Of a stretch of DNA of 13,457 bases, positions 1-7,927 are shown one piece after another (position 1 is the stretch's first letter; each line of letters opens with the position of its first letter). The notes beneath the pieces were generated by a model. That model did no database searches, was not told the origin of the DNA, and worked only from the letters and a program-made list of their open reading frames with translations. This DNA comes from an uncultured Collinsella sp. (lineage in GTDB: Bacteria > Actinomycetota > Coriobacteriia > Coriobacteriales > Coriobacteriaceae), in assembly GCA_900550735.1 (NCBI GenBank), contig URTD01000032.1, positions 1 to 13,457 on the forward strand, given 5' to 3'. A program made the position numbers and the translations under genes.

Positions 1-1
1 G

Positions 2-376
2 GCAGAAGTTGCCGAGCATCCATCCGATGCGCTCGACATCCTGCGCGCCCATCACGATTTGGCGAGCCTGCTCGCACGTGAGCACGAGCTGCTGACTTCG
101 CATGGCCATGGTCGCGTATTCGAGGGCTTGCCTACGCTCGATACGATTGCCGAGCGTCTTTCCGCCGAGGCGGCGAGCGGCCACATCGATGCCCGCATCG
201 TGGACGCGGCGCATCTTCTTGCCGATAAGACCTATGGTGATGAGGTCGACCCGTCCGAGCTGACCCCGCGCGAGCGTCGCCGCCTGGAGCGGGCCAAGCT
301 CGCCGTGCGCGAATACCGCCGCCGCATGCTGGAGCTCTATGCAAGAGAAGAAGCCGAGGACGACGACGGCAAGTAG
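2..376 (+). CDS. C-terminal part of an unrecognised charged, helical protein (5' end outside window)
   Basis: The frame is open from base 2 to the TAG at 374-376, so 124 residues are visible and the true start lies upstream of the window. A TTG at 59 could be read as a start, but the frame is open before it and no clear Shine-Dalgarno precedes it. The visible part has no membrane segment. It is rich in Glu, Arg and Ala and looks alpha-helical. A basic stretch (ELTPRERRRLERAKLAVREY) is followed by an acidic tail ending EEAEDDDGK. I do not recognise the family and assign no function. It is followed by a repeat array and then a terminator, so it is probably the last gene of its transcript. Confidence 0.7.
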   Translation, partial: AEVAEHPSDALDILRAHHDLASLLAREHELLTSHGHGRVFEGLPTLDTIAERLSAEAASGHIDARIVDAAHLLADKTYGDEVDPSELTPRERRRLERAKLAVREYRRRMLELYAREEAEDDDGK

Positions 377-389
377 CCGACACCGCCGC

Positions 390-559
390 GGAAAATGCAT
401 CCCGGAATTGGCGTCCAGAGTGGGATGCGCTTTCCGCGAGAAGCCCGTTGCGGAAAGCGTGTCCCAGAATGCGCGCCCAGAATGGGACATAGTTTCCGAA
501 AGAAGGCCCTGAGGGAAACTGCGCCCCGTTCTGAGCTGAAATACCGGGACGCAGCTTCC
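390..559. repeat. Three palindromic 46-base units at an exact 62-base period
   Basis: Units lie at 390-435, 452-497 and 514-559, separated by two 16-base spacers. Each unit is a 14-base arm, an 18-base centre and a matching 14-base arm. The outer bases are GGAA...TTCC and the inner arm ends are CCC...GGG. In unit 1 the arms GGAAAATGCATCCC and GGGATGCGCTTTCC pair at 13 of 14 positions, counting one G.T. Units 2 and 3 pair at 12 of 14. Stem position 9 varies as C-G, T-A, C-G and position 10 as A-T, G-C, G-C, which keeps pairing. The centres are asymmetric. Unit 3's centre matches unit 1 better as its reverse complement (about 11 of 18 against 6 of 18), so the third unit appears inverted. The spacers share AGAAG.CC. 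The array lies in the 3' untranslated region of the upstream gene. Confidence 0.85.
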
Positions 560-575
560 CCTGCAAGCAGAACAA

Positions 576-614
576 GGCGCGCTGCCTGCGGTTGATGCAG
601 ACAGCGCGCCTTTT
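576..614 (+). terminator. Rho-independent terminator of the upstream partial gene
   Basis: GGCGCGCTG (576-584) pairs perfectly with CAGCGCGCC (602-610). After one C.A mismatch, CTGC (586-589) pairs with GCAG (597-600). The loop is 7 bases, and TTTT follows at 611-614. On the - strand the stem is followed only by TTGTTC, so any termination of the convergent dehydrogenase transcript here would be weaker. Confidence 0.8.
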
Positions 615-656
615 GCGTTGGGCCTCGTTGAGGTTCGAAGTCGTGGTTTGCGACCT

Positions 657-1406
<750 letters not shown>

Positions 1407-1488
1407 GGTGCCTCCATTCTTCGGGGGTGGACGTACGCAGCACAGGATAGCGGCGGACAAAAACAAACATGCCTGCTTATCGGTGAGC

Positions 1489-1517
1489 GGTATCCCTGGT
1501 TGACACCGAACGGTCAA
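1489..1517 (-). promoter_or_regulatory. Candidate sigma-70-type promoter for the dehydrogenase
   Basis: On the - strand, TTGACC (1517-1512) is followed after 17 bases by GATACC (1494-1489). The -35 is good (5 of 6) and the -10 is weak (3 of 6). The element lies between the hom terminator and the dehydrogenase start. The -35 is half of a small dyad, TTGAC (1500-1504) and GTCAA (1513-1517), a possible operator. Confidence 0.35.
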
Positions 1518-1561
1518 GTTGTTCAAACGCTGGCCGCGGCAATGCGCTCCGAGCGCGCAAG

Positions 1562-1598
1562 CAAAGGGGGCTCCCGTCCAAGACCGGACGGGAGCCCC
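1562..1598 (-). terminator. Terminator downstream of hom
   Basis: GGGGCTCCCGTCC (1567-1579) and GGACGGGAGCCCC (1586-1598) form a perfect 13-base-pair stem with a 6-base loop. On the - strand it is followed by CTTTG, a short and imperfect T-run. It begins 30 bases beyond the hom stop, which supports assigning it to hom. Confidence 0.75.
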
Positions 1599-1628
1599 TC
1601 AAATATATGTCGTATGGCGAGAACCGAA

Positions 1629-2972
1629 CTAGTTGGCCATGACGCCTTCGGTCCAAGCCTCAACGTCCTCGATGCGCAGGACGTTGGCGACCTCGGCCAC
1701 GCAGTCGACGCCGGCAAGCTCGGCGGCGGCAGCCTGGACGTCCTTCTCGAGCGCGCGGTGCGTCAGGAAGATGACCGAGCAGGCATCGCTGACGCCCGAC
1801 TTGCCGTCCTCGACCTGGTTGATGAGCGAGATCGAGATGTTGTGCTTGGCAAAGATGTCGACCGTCTCGGACAGGGCGCCCACGCGGTCGGCGACCTTCA
1901 GGCGCACATAGTACTTGGTCTGGAGCTCGTCCATAGGCTTAAAGGCGAGATTGTGACCATAGGGCTCAATCTCGGGCAGCGGAGCCACGCCGCGGCTGAT
2001 CTGCTCGGAGAGCGACAGGATATCGCCCACGACGGCGCTCGCGGTGGGGAAGGAGCCTGCGCCGGCACCGTAGAACATGGTTTCGCCCACGGCGTCACCC
2101 ACCACGTAGACGGCGTTCATGGCGCCGTTGACCTTGGCGAGCATATGGTCTGCCGGGATGAGCGTGGGATGCACGCGGACGTCGACGCCGGCGTCGGTGT
2201 TGCGTGCGATGCCCAGCAGCTTGATGGTGTAGCCGAGCTCGCGGGCCTGGGCGATGTCCTCGGCGCCGATGGTACGGATACCCTGTTGGTAGACATCGTC
2301 GGTGGTCACGCGGGTGCCAAAGCCGATGGACGAGAGGATTGCGACCTTGCTCGCGGCGTCGAAGCCGTCGACGTCGGCGGACGGGGCGGCCTCGGCATAG
2401 CCCTTGGCCTGCGCGTCGGCAAGCACATCGGCGTAATCGGCGCCCTCGGCGTCCATGCGCGACAGGATATAGTTGGTGGTACCGTTGAGAATGCCGGCGA
2501 TGGTCAGGATCTTGTTGCCCACCAGGTCGTGCTCGAGCGTGCTCACGATGGGGATGCCACCGCCACAGCTGGCCTCGCACTTAATCTGCACGCCGCACGC
2601 GCGCGCCTTCTCGGCGAGCGTCTCGACATGACGGCCCAGCAGGGCCTTGTTGGCAGAGACGACGTGCTTGCCGTGCTCAAAGGCAGTGGTGAAGATTTCG
2701 GTTGCGGGATGCTCGCCGCCGATCAGCTCGACGACGATATCGACGGCGGGGTCGGTGACGACATCGTGCCAGTCACTCGTAAAGGCCTCGCGCTCAATAC
2801 CGGCTGCCTCGGCCTGCTCCCAAGCAAGCGCGCAGGCGCGGGTCAGCTTAAGGTCGATGCCGTAGGCTGCCAGGTACTCATCGTGGTGGCTCTTGATCAG
2901 ACGGGCCACGCCGCCGCCGACGGTTCCCAGACCGATCAGACCGACGTTCACGGTGCGCAGGGGTTCGCTCAT
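1629..2972 (-). CDS. hom: Homoserine dehydrogenase
   Basis: 447 residues, the usual length for the monofunctional enzyme with a C-terminal ACT domain. It reduces L-aspartate 4-semialdehyde to L-homoserine with NAD(P)H, the branch toward threonine and methionine, in the cytoplasm. Visible in order: the Rossmann loop GLIGLGTVGGG (11-21), NKALL (108-112), EASCGGGIP (133-141), GILNGTTNYIL (160-170) and the family signature GYAEAAPSADVDGFDAASK (191-209), which includes the conserved Asp and Lys of the active site. An ACT-like segment starts near YYVRLKVADRVGALS. The signature has APS where DPT is common, a mild variation. The start ATG at 2972 has AAGGAG (2984-2979) seven bases upstream. No thrB or thrC is adjacent, so this looks like a single-gene unit. 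Confidence 0.97.
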   Translation of the reverse strand: MSEPLRTVNVGLIGLGTVGGGVARLIKSHHDEYLAAYGIDLKLTRACALAWEQAEAAGIEREAFTSDWHDVVTDPAVDIVVELIGGEHPATEIFTTAFEHGKHVVSANKALLGRHVETLAEKARACGVQIKCEASCGGGIPIVSTLEHDLVGNKILTIAGILNGTTNYILSRMDAEGADYADVLADAQAKGYAEAAPSADVDGFDAASKVAILSSIGFGTRVTTDDVYQQGIRTIGAEDIAQARELGYTIKLLGIARNTDAGVDVRVHPTLIPADHMLAKVNGAMNAVYVVGDAVGETMFYGAGAGSFPTASAVVGDILSLSEQISRGVAPLPEIEPYGHNLAFKPMDELQTKYYVRLKVADRVGALSETVDIFAKHNISISLINQVEDGKSGVSDACSVIFLTHRALEKDVQAAAAELAGVDCVAEVANVLRIEDVEAWTEGVMAN

Positions 2973-3026
2973 AGATAGCTCCTTCGTGCATCTTATGGAT
3001 GGATTAACCGCTTAAAGGTTGAGTGC

Positions 3027-3032
3027 ATTCTA
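3027..3032 (-). promoter_or_regulatory. Candidate -10 element for hom
   Basis: The - strand reads TAGAAT, 5 of 6 to TATAAT, and would place transcription start near 3020 with a leader of about 48 bases. No convincing -35 is seen at 16-18 bases. The leader contains a small hairpin, TTAACC with GGTTGA (3004-3022, one G.T pair). This is weak support only. Confidence 0.3.
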
Positions 3033-3168
3033 GCGTGAACCGAGGGCGCGTGCTCGCCAGGCAACAGGAGTCGCACAAAACGGCACCCCCGAAACGCTGC
3101 GGAAACATTGGAAACATGCTCGCTACAAACGGAACTCCGTAACAAACTGTCAACGTTTGCACCATAAG

Positions 3169-3510
3169 GTTTGCTTTACCGACCCCACCATGGGCACGAG
3201 CGCCGCTAAGTATTTGGCCGAGAAGTACGCGGATGCCAAGACCGCCCTGTTCTACAACTCTGGCGATACGTATGGCTCGGGCGTTGCCGATGCCTTTGCC
3301 GGGCAGGCCAAGGCATCCAAGCTCGACATCGTCGATACCGAGACCTTTAAGGACGATTCCGTCACGTGCTTTACCAATCAGCTCACCAAGGCTATGCGCA
3401 AGATCAAGATCGAGGGCCTGACTGGCGAGCTGACGTGGAACGACGAGGGCCAAGTCGAAAAGCCCGCTACGGCCTATGTGATTCAGGACGGCAAGTACAT
3501 CGCCGCCTAA
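3169..3510 (+). pseudogene. Remnant of a branched-chain amino-acid ABC substrate-binding protein
   Basis: The frame from GTT 3169 to TAA 3508-3510 aligns with the intact LivJ downstream in two blocks. The first 75 residues (VCFTDP...NQLTKA) match LivJ 160-234 with 54 identities. The last 38 (MRKIKIEG...GKYIAA) match LivJ 358-395 with 25 identities. LivJ residues 235-357, about 123 codons, are missing in frame. The whole N-terminal lobe and lipoprotein signal are also missing. Homology begins abruptly at AGGTTTGCTT. A TTG at 3157 is in frame but has no Shine-Dalgarno site, so translation is doubtful. At about 70% identity to LivJ it is an old paralogue rather than a fresh copy. Without a signal peptide and lobe 1 it cannot work as a binding protein. 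It may be annotated elsewhere as a small hypothetical protein. Confidence 0.85.
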
Positions 3511-3779
3511 GTGCATATAACGAGACTGGTGGGGCCGTTTTATGCAGGGCAAGGACGCTTGTAACAGAACAGAAACATTACTTTCACACAATAAAGTGGC
3601 TAAACTGCATAAACTAATAGGAATACGCATAAATGTGGATAAATGGACAAAACAAAAGAAAAGTTGAAATAATCGCCACTTTTCTCAACTAAAGCGTCTA
3701 CTATTTTGCGAACGCCGAACACGGCGAAGGATGGCCTGTCGGGTAACCGAAACCCGACGAGATTTGAGAGGAGAGCCGC
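3511..3779 (+). promoter_or_regulatory. AT-rich upstream region and structured leader of the liv operon
   Basis: This 269-base gap is clearly richer in A and T than its surroundings, mostly at 3570-3705. Candidate promoter parts are TTGAAA (3664-3669) and TACTAT (3699-3704), but no pair has ideal spacing. AAAGTGGC (3593-3600) recurs inverted as GCCACTTT (3675-3682), flanking the AT-rich core. The leader contains two hairpins: CGCCG/CGGCG (3713-3717 with 3722-3726) and GTCGGGT/ACCCGAC (3738-3744 with 3752-3758). The Shine-Dalgarno AGGAG lies at 3769-3773. No tRNA-like T-box or known amino-acid riboswitch core was recognised. Confidence 0.45.
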
Positions 3780-4967
3780 ATGTCGAGCCTCACCGGTAAG
3801 TCATTGAACCCTGTTATGAATCGCAGGAGCGTTATCGCGAGCGCAGCAGGTCTGGGGGCGATGTCCATTCTAGCTGGCTGCTCCTCCAACGGCGGCGACA
3901 GCGGTTCCGCGTCGGCCGACGGTTCCTTTAAGATCGGTACCATCGGCCCGCTGACCGGCGCCAACGCGTCCTACGGCAAGTCCGTTACACAGGCTGTCGA
4001 GCTTGGCTGCAAGGATTTCTCGACTAAGGAGCTGCCGCTTGTCAGCAAGGCCGAGGACGACCAGGCTGACGGCGAGAAGGCCGTCAACGCCTTCAACACC
4101 CTGCTCGACTGGGGCATGCAGGCCCTTGTCGGTCCGACCACCACGGGTGCGTCGGTCGCCGTTGCTGCTGAGTGCGGTAACGACCCCGAGACGTTCATGA
4201 TTACCCCGTCCGCGTCCTCCGAGGACGTTACCAAGGGCAAGGATTGCGTCTTCCAGGTTTGCTTCACCGACCCCAACCAGGGTGTCAACGCTGCCAAGTT
4301 CCTGGCGCAGAAGTATGCGGACGAGAAGTTCGTGCTGTTCTATAACTCCGGCGACGCCTATTCTTCGGGCATCGCAGATTCCTTTAAGGCCCAGGCCGCT
4401 GAGTCCAAGCTCGAGATTGTTGACGAGGAGACCTTTAAGGACGACTCCGCCACGAGCTTTACCAACCAGCTGACCAAGGCCAAGCAGGTTGGCGCCACCA
4501 TGATTTTTGCGCCGATCTACTACACACCGGCGTCCGTCCTGCTCAAGAACGCCAAGGACATGGGCTACGACGTCAAGATGATGGGCTGCGACGGCATGGA
4601 CGGTATCCTGGGCGTTGAGGGCTTCGATACCTCTCTTGCCGAGGGTCTGCTGCTCATGACCCCGTTCTCCGCCGACGACGAGAAGAACGCCGACTTCGTC
4701 AACGCTTACAAAGATAAGTACGGCGATACCCCCGACCAGTTTGCCGCCGACGCCTACGACGGCGTGCATGCTGTGGTCGAGGCTCTCAAGGAGGCCGGCC
4801 TGGGTGTCGACGCCGACCCCACCGAGGTTGCTGAGAAGCTTCCCGAGGCTATGCGCAACATTACTGTTGACGGCCTGACTGGCAAGCTCTCCTGGAACGA
4901 CAAGGGCCAGGTCCAGAAGGACCCGACGGCGTACGTCATTACCGACGGCAAGTACGTACAGGCCTAA
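3780..4967 (+). CDS. livJ: Branched-chain (HAAT-type) amino-acid ABC transporter, substrate-binding lipoprotein
   Basis: 395 residues, a type I periplasmic-binding-protein fold of the LivJ/Peripla_BP_6 family. It is expected to be anchored outside the cytoplasmic membrane and to deliver ligand to LivHM. The N-terminus has a twin-arginine-like NRRSVIA (14-20), a hydrophobic stretch and the lipobox LAGC with the lipidated Cys at 34. A Gly/Ser-rich linker follows, and the mature domain starts near FKIGTIGPLTG (50-60). Family features include the ligand-pocket segment LVGPTTTGASVA (116-127) and the C-terminal GLTGKLSWNDKGQ segment. The start at 3780 is chosen because AGGAG lies six bases upstream. 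The internal Met13 has no such site. Two in-frame stops (TAA TAG) end the gene. Leucine, isoleucine or valine is the default ligand, but HAAT proteins also bind other amino acids and amides, so specificity is unproven. Confidence 0.95.
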   Translation: MSSLTGKSLNPVMNRRSVIASAAGLGAMSILAGCSSNGGDSGSASADGSFKIGTIGPLTGANASYGKSVTQAVELGCKDFSTKELPLVSKAEDDQADGEKAVNAFNTLLDWGMQALVGPTTTGASVAVAAECGNDPETFMITPSASSEDVTKGKDCVFQVCFTDPNQGVNAAKFLAQKYADEKFVLFYNSGDAYSSGIADSFKAQAAESKLEIVDEETFKDDSATSFTNQLTKAKQVGATMIFAPIYYTPASVLLKNAKDMGYDVKMMGCDGMDGILGVEGFDTSLAEGLLLMTPFSADDEKNADFVNAYKDKYGDTPDQFAADAYDGVHAVVEALKEAGLGVDADPTEVAEKLPEAMRNITVDGLTGKLSWNDKGQVQKDPTAYVITDGKYVQA

Positions 4968-4998
4968 TAGGCCGCCTTACATAGAGCGGTTTTGATCC

Positions 4999-5060
4999 CA
5001 AGCAGGGGAGGTTTTGGCCTTCCCTGCTTGCTTGGTATCTAGGGACGATGTAACGTCCCT
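4999..5060 (+). promoter_or_regulatory. Two intercistronic hairpins between livJ and livH
   Basis: Hairpin 1 pairs 4999-5011 with 5018-5030 (13 pairs with one G.T, loop TTTTGG). Hairpin 2 pairs AGGGACG (5041-5047) with CGTCCCT (5054-5060) around loop ATGTAA, followed by GTTTC. Neither has a real T-run. They look like partial terminators or 3'-end stabilisers of livJ mRNA, an arrangement known in other binding-protein transport operons to raise binding protein above permease. The function here is inferred. Confidence 0.55.
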
Positions 5061-5106
5061 GTTTCATACATTAACTGGAAACCTATTCGAAAGGGGGATG
5101 TGGAAC

Positions 5107-5988
5107 ATGACGGTCTTTATCCAATACCTGGTCAACGGCCTGTCCATGGGCAGCGTCTACGCCATCATCGCGTTGGGCTACACCATGGTCTACGGTATCG
5201 CCAAGATGCTGAACTTCGCTCACGGCGATGTCATCATGGTCGGTGCCTATGTCTCGTTCTGTGCCACGTCGTATCTCGGCCTCCCGGGCTGGGCATCTGT
5301 AGTTCTCTCTTGTGTGGTTTGTACCGTTCTCGGTGTTCTCATCGAGGGTCTGGCATACAAGCCGCTGCGTCAGGCGGGCCCGCTGGCCGTTCTGATCACG
5401 GCCATCGGCGTGTCTTACTTCCTGCAGAATGCCGCACAGCTTCTGTGGGGCGCCACTCCCAAGAACTTCACTTCGCTCGTCACCTTCCAGGTGCCGGAGT
5501 TCTTGGCCAAGTTCAACGTAAGCGCCGTCTCGCTCGTCACCATCGTCGCCTGCCTGGTTATCATGGCCGGCCTGATGTTCTTTACAGGTAAGACCAAGAT
5601 GGGCAAAGCCATGCGCGCTGTGTCCGAGGACAAGGCCGCCGCTCAGCTCATGGGCATCAACGTCAACCGCACCATCTCGATGACGTTTGCCATCGGCTCT
5701 GCCCTCGCTGCCATCGCCGGCGTGCTGCTGTGCTCCTACTCGCCGGTGCTGCAGCCCACGACGGGTGCCATGCCTGGCATCAAGGCCTTCGACGCCGCTG
5801 TCTTCGGTGGCATCGGCTCCATCCCCGGCGCTTTTGTCGGTGGCATTCTCATCGGCATCATCGAAGCGATGGCTCAGGCCTACATTTCCACGAGCCTTGC
5901 CAACTCCATCGTCTTTGGTGTTTTGATCATCGTCCTGCTCGTCAAGCCTGCCGGCCTCTTGGGCAAGTACGTCCCCGAGAAGGTGTAG
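5107..5988 (+). CDS. livH: Branched-chain amino-acid ABC transporter permease LivH
   Basis: 293 residues, a highly hydrophobic integral membrane protein of the LivH family (BPD_transp_2), one of the two channel subunits. Family landmarks are GYTMVYGIAKMLNFAHGD (24-41), the cytoplasmic coupling-loop region GKAMRAVSEDKAAAQLMGI (166-184 or so), FGGIGSIPGA (233-242) and KPAGLLGK (280-287). The start is the ATG at 5107, with AAGGGGG (5091-5097) nine bases upstream. This places the N-terminus (MTVFIQYLVNGLSMGSVYA) as in relatives. Longer in-frame starts at 5014 and 5098 run through the intercistronic hairpins or sit too close to the ribosome-binding site. The gene follows livJ after a 139-base structured gap and is followed almost at once by livM. 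Confidence 0.95.
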   Translation: MTVFIQYLVNGLSMGSVYAIIALGYTMVYGIAKMLNFAHGDVIMVGAYVSFCATSYLGLPGWASVVLSCVVCTVLGVLIEGLAYKPLRQAGPLAVLITAIGVSYFLQNAAQLLWGATPKNFTSLVTFQVPEFLAKFNVSAVSLVTIVACLVIMAGLMFFTGKTKMGKAMRAVSEDKAAAQLMGINVNRTISMTFAIGSALAAIAGVLLCSYSPVLQPTTGAMPGIKAFDAAVFGGIGSIPGAFVGGILIGIIEAMAQAYISTSLANSIVFGVLIIVLLVKPAGLLGKYVPEKV

Positions 5989-5997
5989 GTGAGCGTT

Positions 5998-7077
5998 ATG
6001 AAGTTTCTTAAAGACAAGCAGACGCGTCACGACTTTGTCACGTACGCCATGTGCATCGTGGCATTCGCCATCGTGTTCTTTATGCAGTCCAACCACATGA
6101 TTCCGCGCATGATCGCCGGTCAGCTGGTTCCCATCACGGCCTATATCGTCATGGCCATTTCTCTTAACCTCGTCGTCGGCATCGCGGGCGACTTGTCGCT
6201 GGGCCACGCGGGCTTTATGAGTGTCGGCGCTTATACGGGCATCGTCACCGCCGTCGCGCTGGAGAGCGCCGTTCCCTCCGATCCGGTGCGCCTTATCATC
6301 AGTATCGTGGTCGGCGCCATCGCTGCCGCTATCCTGGGCTTCTTGATTGGCATCCCGGTCCTTCGCCTGAGCGGCGATTACCTGGCTATCGTGACGCTGG
6401 CCTTTGGCGAGATTATCAAGGAGATCGTCACTTGCCTTATCGTGGGTGTCGACTCGCGCGGCCTGCACGTGATCTTTAACATCACGGGCAACTCTACGAT
6501 CGACGACCTGCACCTGCTCGAGGACGGCACCGCCATCATCAAGGGCGCCCAGGGCGCCTCGGGCGTGTCGACGTACTCGACCTTCCTCGCCGGTGCCATC
6601 CTGGTCATGGTCGCACTCGTGATCGTGCTCAACCTGGTTCGCAGCCGTACCGGTCGTGCCATTATGGCCGTGCGCGACAACAAGATTGCAGCCGAGTCCG
6701 TGGGCATCTCCGTCACCCAGTACCGCATGATCGCGTTCGTGGTTTCCGCTGCCCTCGCCGGTGCTGCCGGAGCCCTCTTCGGCGGTAACTTCTCGCAGCT
6801 CTCCGCCACCAAGTTTGACTTCAACACGTCCATCCTTATCCTGGTGTTCGTGGTCCTGGGCGGTCTGGGCAATATGCGCGGCTCCGTTATCGCGGCGGCG
6901 TTGCTCACGGTACTTCCCGAGCTGCTCCGTCAGTTCTCGGACTACCGCATGCTCATCTACGCTATTGTGCTGATCCTGGTCATGATCTTTACCAACAACC
7001 CGCAGCTCAAGGCGTTCTTCGGTCGCGTCAAGGACCGCTTTGCTCCCAAGAAGGAGGTGGCAGCCGATGCCCAGTAA
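5998..7077 (+). CDS. livM: Branched-chain amino-acid ABC transporter permease LivM
   Basis: 359 residues, the second channel subunit. Landmarks are the conserved SLNLVVGIAGDLSLGHAGFM (55-74), RLSGDYLAIVTLAFGEI (123-139), the coupling region GRAIMAVRDNKIAAESVGI (219-237) and GGLGNMRGSVIAA (288-300). The tail is short, basic and Lys-rich. The ATG at 5998 is preferred, with AGGTG (5987-5991) six bases upstream. A GTG at 5989, with AAGG six to nine bases before it, would add three residues and cannot be excluded. The gap to livH is 9 bases or none, so the two are translationally coupled. The 3' end overlaps livG by 11 bases. Confidence 0.95.
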   Translation: MKFLKDKQTRHDFVTYAMCIVAFAIVFFMQSNHMIPRMIAGQLVPITAYIVMAISLNLVVGIAGDLSLGHAGFMSVGAYTGIVTAVALESAVPSDPVRLIISIVVGAIAAAILGFLIGIPVLRLSGDYLAIVTLAFGEIIKEIVTCLIVGVDSRGLHVIFNITGNSTIDDLHLLEDGTAIIKGAQGASGVSTYSTFLAGAILVMVALVIVLNLVRSRTGRAIMAVRDNKIAAESVGISVTQYRMIAFVVSAALAGAAGALFGGNFSQLSATKFDFNTSILILVFVVLGGLGNMRGSVIAAALLTVLPELLRQFSDYRMLIYAIVLILVMIFTNNPQLKAFFGRVKDRFAPKKEVAADAQ

Positions 7078-7927
7078 ATTTGAGTTCAACAAGGGCAAGA
7101 TGGTCCCGTATCCTTCTGGCGCCATCGTTCCCGATCGTGACCTGGGCGAGCGCCCGGCACTCGAGTGCATCCACCTGGGCATTGAATTCGGCGGCCTTAA
7201 GGCAGTCGACGACTTTAGCCTGACTATCGGCAAGACCGAGATTGCCGGTCTGATCGGTCCCAACGGCGCCGGTAAGACCACGGTTTTCAACCTGCTCACT
7301 AAGGTGTATCAGCCCACACACGGCACCATCCTGCTCGATGGCGAGGACACCTCGGGCAAGTCGGTCTATCAGGTCAACCGCATGGGTATTGCCCGTACGT
7401 TCCAGAACATCCGCCTGTTTAATACCATGACGGTGGAGGACAACGTTAAGGTCGGCCTGCACAATCAGGAGCGCTACTCCGGTTTTGAGGGCGTGCTGCG
7501 CCTGCCGACGTATTGGAAGCACGAGAAGGCCGCCCACGAGCGCGCCATGGAGCTGCTGTCCATTTTTGACATGGAGTATCTGGCAAACGAGCAGGCCGGA
7601 TCGCTGCCTTACGGCGCTCAGCGTCGTCTGGAGATCGTCCGCGCGCTTGCCACCAACCCCAAGCTACTGCTGCTCGACGAGCCTGCCGCCGGCATGAACC
7701 CGTCCGAGACCGCAGAGCTCATGGAGAACATCGTCAAGATTCGCGACACCTTTGGCATTGCCATCATGCTTATCGAGCATGATATGTCGCTCGTTATGAA
7801 CATCTGCGAGGGCATCTGCGTGCTCAACTTTGGTAAGGTCATCGCCAAGGGCACGGCCGAGGAAATCCAGAACAACGACGCCGTTATCGAGGCATATCTG
7901 GGCAAGCAGGATAAGGGGGAGAACTAA
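7067..7927 (+). CDS. livG: Branched-chain amino-acid ABC transporter ATPase LivG
   Basis: 286 residues, a cytoplasmic ABC ATPase that pairs with LivF to power import. Motifs are Walker A GPNGAGKTT (64-72), the Q-loop region TFQNIRLF (111-118), the LivG-type signature LPYGAQRR (180-187), Walker B LLLLDEPAAGMNP (200-212) and the switch His in LIEHDMSLV (H238). An N-terminal extension of about 30 residues precedes the ABC domain. The start ATG at 7067 has an excellent AAGGAGG (7051-7057) nine bases upstream and overlaps livM by 11 bases. A more upstream in-frame ATG at 7040 lacks such a site. The stop is directly followed by the livF start. Confidence 0.96.
   Translation: MPSKFEFNKGKMVPYPSGAIVPDRDLGERPALECIHLGIEFGGLKAVDDFSLTIGKTEIAGLIGPNGAGKTTVFNLLTKVYQPTHGTILLDGEDTSGKSVYQVNRMGIARTFQNIRLFNTMTVEDNVKVGLHNQERYSGFEGVLRLPTYWKHEKAAHERAMELLSIFDMEYLANEQAGSLPYGAQRRLEIVRALATNPKLLLLDEPAAGMNPSETAELMENIVKIRDTFGIAIMLIEHDMSLVMNICEGICVLNFGKVIAKGTAEEIQNNDAVIEAYLGKQDKGEN

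Noticed and set aside
390..559. CRISPR array
   Set aside because: There are only three units, each a long palindrome with diverged arms. The intervening 16 bases are partly conserved, the opposite of the CRISPR pattern, and no cas genes are present.
395..595. 66-codon + strand frame through the palindrome array
   Set aside because: The 62-base period is not a multiple of three, so the repeat is not coding. There is no ribosome site.
3085..3140. Short repeats GGAAACAT (twice) and ACGGA-AC-TCCGT dyad upstream of the binding-protein relic
   Set aside because: They are too short to separate from chance. They may be leftovers of the relic's lost promoter.
3870..4769. 299-codon - strand frame opposite livJ, and a similar one at 3004-3630 opposite the relic
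   Set aside because: Both are antisense shadows. The similarity of the two translations only reflects the similarity of livJ and its relic.
5000..5040. Full terminator after livJ
   Set aside because: The stem is good, but it is followed by GCTTGGTATC rather than a T-run, and the permease and ATPase genes downstream have no obvious promoter of their own.
5083..7299. 738-codon open frame on the - strand across livH, livM and the start of livG
   Set aside because: It is antisense to three clear transporter genes. Its translation is rich in His, Asp, Arg and Gly with no domain, as expected for the complement of GC-biased codons.
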